From: Hoylesella loescheii
GTDB taxonomy: Bacteria; Bacteroidota; Bacteroidia; Bacteroidales; Bacteroidaceae
Assembly (NCBI GenBank): GCA_021531755.1
Contig: JADYUK010000004.1
Coordinates: forward strand, 62,001 to 126,000
Direction of reading: 5' to 3'
Length of the DNA: 64,000 nt
This document shows, piece by piece, positions 61,183 to 64,000 of the stretch. The position numbers were made by a program, and so were the translations under genes. The stretch's first letter is position 1. Each line of letters starts with the position of its first letter. Under the pieces are notes generated by a model. That model was given only the letters and a program-made list of their open reading frames with translations, made no database searches and was not told the DNA's origin.

Positions 61183-63198
61183 ATGTCAACAGCAACAACG
61201 CCACAGATAGCCTTCCTCATATCGGCACACACCGACCCACAACAGCTCGCAAGGCTCATCAGAGCCCTGCCACAGGAGGCGCGCTTCTTCGTCCATGTCG
61301 ACAAGAAGGCCAATATACGTGAGTTTGAGGATGCTGTGAGAGGGATAGCGGATGTCTCCTTCACACACGAGCGCTATAACGTCATGTGGGGAAGTTTCGG
61401 GCAGGTGAGGTACCAGATGGCGCTTATACGCCAGGCCCTCGCTGAGGCTCCTGACGCTGAATACTTCTTCTCGCTTTCAGGACTGGACTATCCGCTATGG
61501 CCAGAATGGCAGATACGGGATGCTGTGCGCTGTGCTGGAGGACGCCAGTTCCTCTATGCCACACCGATGGCCATGCGTGGCGACGAGGCAAGGCTCTACC
61601 GTGAGTACCGCCTGCTCAACACACACCCATGGCGGTATGGCACACTGAAAAGCAAGATGCGTGTCGCGCTGCGCCATATCATAAAGGCACTGGGCATAAG
61701 GAAACCACTCGTCATAAGGAGCGATAGCGGACGCATGTACTCTCTCTATAAGGGAGGCTCGTGGTGGGGAATAACACGTGGACTCGCCACGGAGGCTCTC
61801 AATATGTATGACAACGACAAGAGATTCACACGATATTTCGTCAACGCTTTCGGTCCCGACGAGACTTTCATACATACCATAGCCATGAACAACCCGCGTT
61901 ATGCCAGCCGCTCCACACTCGTGCGCTCCACACGTCTTGAGGACCTCTCGCCCCTGACATATATAGAGTATGGCAGTGAGATAAAGACCTTCACGGAGAA
62001 GGACCTCGATACGCTGCTCTCCTCTGGCAAGATGTTCTGCCGCAAGACTGTCAGCGGGATTAGCGAGAGACTCATGACGCTCATAGGCGACCATTGGAAA
62101 AGTCTGGCTGCTGACCGCGAAACCACGACCCAGCCGCCCCAGCCATGTCCTGCTCCAGAGGCAGAGACAGCCCCCGGCAACCCTGCTGGCAACAACAGGG
62201 ACAATGACAAGGAGAATCTGCCACCATCCGTGGGTGAGGAGGGCGACAGCCGTCCCGCCGTCACGGTCATCGTGCCCGTATACAAGGTGGAGCGGTATAT
62301 CGGGGAGTGTGCTGAGTCTTTGTTCGGACAGACATACGAGAACGTTGAGTATATCTTCTGTGACGACTGCTCTCCCGATGGCTCAATATCTGTCCTGCGC
62401 GATACCCTGGAGCGTTTCCCTCATCGTAAGCCTCATGTCCGCATCGTATGCAACGAGAAGAACAGCGGACTGGGAGCATCGCGCCGGCATCTTGCCAGCC
62501 TCGTCTCCACCCCGCTGTTCACCATTGTCGACAGTGATGATGTACTCCCTACCGACGCTCTCGATGTCCTTGTCACTGTCATGGAGCGGACCGCGACTGA
62601 CAGTGTGGAGGGAGCATATACCGAATACTGTGGAGGACGCCATTCCACACCTCACCGCCCGTACCACGGCTCCAGCCAATCCTACCAGAGACGTGTGCTC
62701 TGTCAGAATCTCATCGGCAACCACGTCTGGGGACGGCTGTTCCGTACAGCCATCCTTGACCGTCTCCCCGACGCCTTCATTCCCGGTATAGATTATGCCG
62801 AGGACTACTGTTTCTCAGCACGCCTCGCCGCCATCGCCTCACGCTCAGTGACTGACCATGTCGTCTATCATTACCGTACAGACAACCAGACATCATACAC
62901 CAATAATGTCTCCCACCGCAGCGTGATGTCCTATCTGCATGCCTCCGCCGTCGTCTCACGTTTCTATACGGAGCGTGGCGGCATCTCGCTGGCCCTTGAG
63001 ACAGGTCTGCTGAACACTATCCGCGCATGCCATGACGCATCCATCGCCCCCTCTGTGGCCATGGAGATAGTCAGATACACTCCGCGACACCTCATGGCAC
63101 GCCTCGTCAGCCGGATGCTCATGGCTGGAGGGATAAACTATTCCATAGGCAATATCCTCTACAAACTCTTGCGCCGCTATGCGGCCTTTATACCCTGA
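61183..63198 (+). CDS. Fused GT14 (core-2/I-branching type) and GT2 glycosyltransferase
   Basis: The 671-aa protein joins two glycosyltransferases. Residues 1-310 are a GT14-type domain: IAFLISAHTDPQQLARLI, HVDKKANI, SLSGLDYPL and GSWWGITR with the downstream DETF. After a proline/asparagine-rich linker (about 312-355), a GT2 domain starts at about 357: VIVPVYKVERYIGE, CDDCSPDGS and the DxD-like VDSDD (about 447-451). One chain may therefore add two consecutive sugars. It lies in the polysaccharide operon, 130 bp after the second membrane protein. Confidence 0.9.
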   Translation: MSTATTPQIAFLISAHTDPQQLARLIRALPQEARFFVHVDKKANIREFEDAVRGIADVSFTHERYNVMWGSFGQVRYQMALIRQALAEAPDAEYFFSLSGLDYPLWPEWQIRDAVRCAGGRQFLYATPMAMRGDEARLYREYRLLNTHPWRYGTLKSKMRVALRHIIKALGIRKPLVIRSDSGRMYSLYKGGSWWGITRGLATEALNMYDNDKRFTRYFVNAFGPDETFIHTIAMNNPRYASRSTLVRSTRLEDLSPLTYIEYGSEIKTFTEKDLDTLLSSGKMFCRKTVSGISERLMTLIGDHWKSLAADRETTTQPPQPCPAPEAETAPGNPAGNNRDNDKENLPPSVGEEGDSRPAVTVIVPVYKVERYIGECAESLFGQTYENVEYIFCDDCSPDGSISVLRDTLERFPHRKPHVRIVCNEKNSGLGASRRHLASLVSTPLFTIVDSDDVLPTDALDVLVTVMERTATDSVEGAYTEYCGGRHSTPHRPYHGSSQSYQRRVLCQNLIGNHVWGRLFRTAILDRLPDAFIPGIDYAEDYCFSARLAAIASRSVTDHVVYHYRTDNQTSYTNNVSHRSVMSYLHASAVVSRFYTERGGISLALETGLLNTIRACHDASIAPSVAMEIVRYTPRHLMARLVSRMLMAGGINYSIGNILYKLLRRYAAFIP

Positions 63199-63219
63199 TA
63201 TTATCAAAGAGACCCACTG

Positions 63220-64000
63220 ATGAAAGAGACATTGAAGCAACGAGCGGCAAAGGGACTGTTCTGGGGAGCGCTGAACAGCGGCACGACACAGATACTCAAC
63301 CTTGTCATTGGCATATTCCTCGGACGGCTCCTCACACCGTCTGATTATGGCATCGTGGGCGTCCTCACCATCTTCACCGCCATTGCTGCCGACCTCCAGA
63401 GCTCTGGCTTCACACAGAGTCTTGTCAATCTGCATCGCCCGTCAGCACGTGATTACAATGCTGTCTTCACCTTCAATGTCGCCGTGTCGGCCACACTGTA
63501 CATCATTCTCTTCCTCTCCGCCCCGCTCATATCCTTATTCTTTCATGAGCCATGTCTGACAGCTGTCTCACGTTTCGTCTTCCTCGGCTTCTTCATCGCC
63601 TCGCTGAGCATAGCCCATGGAGGATATATGACGAAGAACATGATGAACCGTGAGATAGCCATCATAGGCGCTGTGGCTCTCATCGTGGCAGGCGGCGTGG
63701 GCATAACGCTCGCTGTCCTTGGCTATGGATACTGGGCATTGGCATGGCAGCAGGTGGCATATATCGCCGTAATAACAGTCGGAAGATACATCTGTGTCCC
63801 ACAGCGCATCACACTGACCACACACATCGCCCCCGTCATCGCCATGACACCCTTTGCCGTCAAGATTCTTGTGACGAAGATTCTCAACACACTCTCGACG
63901 AATGTCCTCACACTGCTCTTCGGCCGTCTCTATGCCATGAGTCAGGTGGGCAACTACTCTCAGGCGTACAAATGGAATACCATGGCGTCATCGCTTGTCT
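63220..64000 (+). CDS. Wzx-type lipopolysaccharide/oligosaccharide flippase, cut by window end
   Basis: The frame from ATG 63220 stays open to the end of the window (260 codons). It begins KETLKQRAAKGLFWGALNSG, the usual N-terminus of Wzx/RfbX-type flippases, and shows at least six membrane helices with GRLLTPSDYGIVG between the first two, a family hallmark. It would move lipid-linked glycan units across the inner membrane, completing the pathway set by the upstream transferases. The C-terminus lies outside the window. Confidence 0.9.
   Translation, partial: MKETLKQRAAKGLFWGALNSGTTQILNLVIGIFLGRLLTPSDYGIVGVLTIFTAIAADLQSSGFTQSLVNLHRPSARDYNAVFTFNVAVSATLYIILFLSAPLISLFFHEPCLTAVSRFVFLGFFIASLSIAHGGYMTKNMMNREIAIIGAVALIVAGGVGITLAVLGYGYWALAWQQVAYIAVITVGRYICVPQRITLTTHIAPVIAMTPFAVKILVTKILNTLSTNVLTLLFGRLYAMSQVGNYSQAYKWNTMASSLV

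Overview
The window comes from a Bacteroidota chromosome, order Bacteroidales, most likely a Prevotella-like member of Prevotellaceae. Five things point there: TTTG-N19-TAnnTTTG promoters, large secreted proteins with type IX secretion (T9SS) C-terminal sorting tails, SCSDD-type lipoprotein export signals, a DUF6242/DUF6089/uppS/bamA/ompH/murI cluster, and a rimP-nusA-infB operon. The species assignment is inference.

Region 1 (1-6554) is the right end of an integrative element or prophage that runs off the left edge. It carries a tyrosine recombinase, a DUF1016/YhcG PD-(D/E)XK nuclease, an unknown 466-aa protein, an excisionase-like HTH protein, a winged-helix replication protein and a DnaC/IstB-like ATPase, all transcribed leftward. 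It ends in the displaced 3' part of a tRNA-Met(CAT) gene, which is the attachment site. Region 2 (6555-10860) is very AT-rich accessory DNA. It holds a decayed XRE regulator, a three-gene lipoprotein operon whose last product carries a C-terminal WHH (HNH/EndoVII) nuclease toxin domain, an intact XRE regulator and an N-terminal stub of a DUF4007 gene. This lipoprotein/nuclease operon is the best candidate for a poorly described system in the window.

From about 10.9 kb the composition shifts to GC-richer core DNA. Region 3 (10.9-20 kb) is a rearranged patch: a Rid/YjgF-family protein, a pectin methylesterase with a T9SS tail, a broken second Rid copy, a DUF4932 metallopeptidase, minisatellites and a small MITE-like inverted-repeat element. 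Region 4 (20-25.4 kb) is the rimP-nusA-infB operon, with a hairpin at the start of the leader and another between nusA and infB. Region 5 (25.6-38.3 kb) encodes four secreted T9SS-type proteins: a subtilase, an Omp28-like protein and two giant surface proteins. Region 6 (38.5-48.3 kb) is the envelope-biogenesis cluster (DUF6242 lipoprotein, DUF6089 protein, UppS, BamA, three Skp/OmpH chaperones, MurI, ComF).

Region 7 (48.9-64 kb) reads rightward: a double-domain alpha/beta hydrolase, argS with an unusually long structured leader, rnhA, and a surface-polysaccharide locus (DegT aminotransferase, PepD peptidase, GT4, two paralogous membrane proteins, a GT14-GT2 fusion and a Wzx-type flippase cut by the window end).
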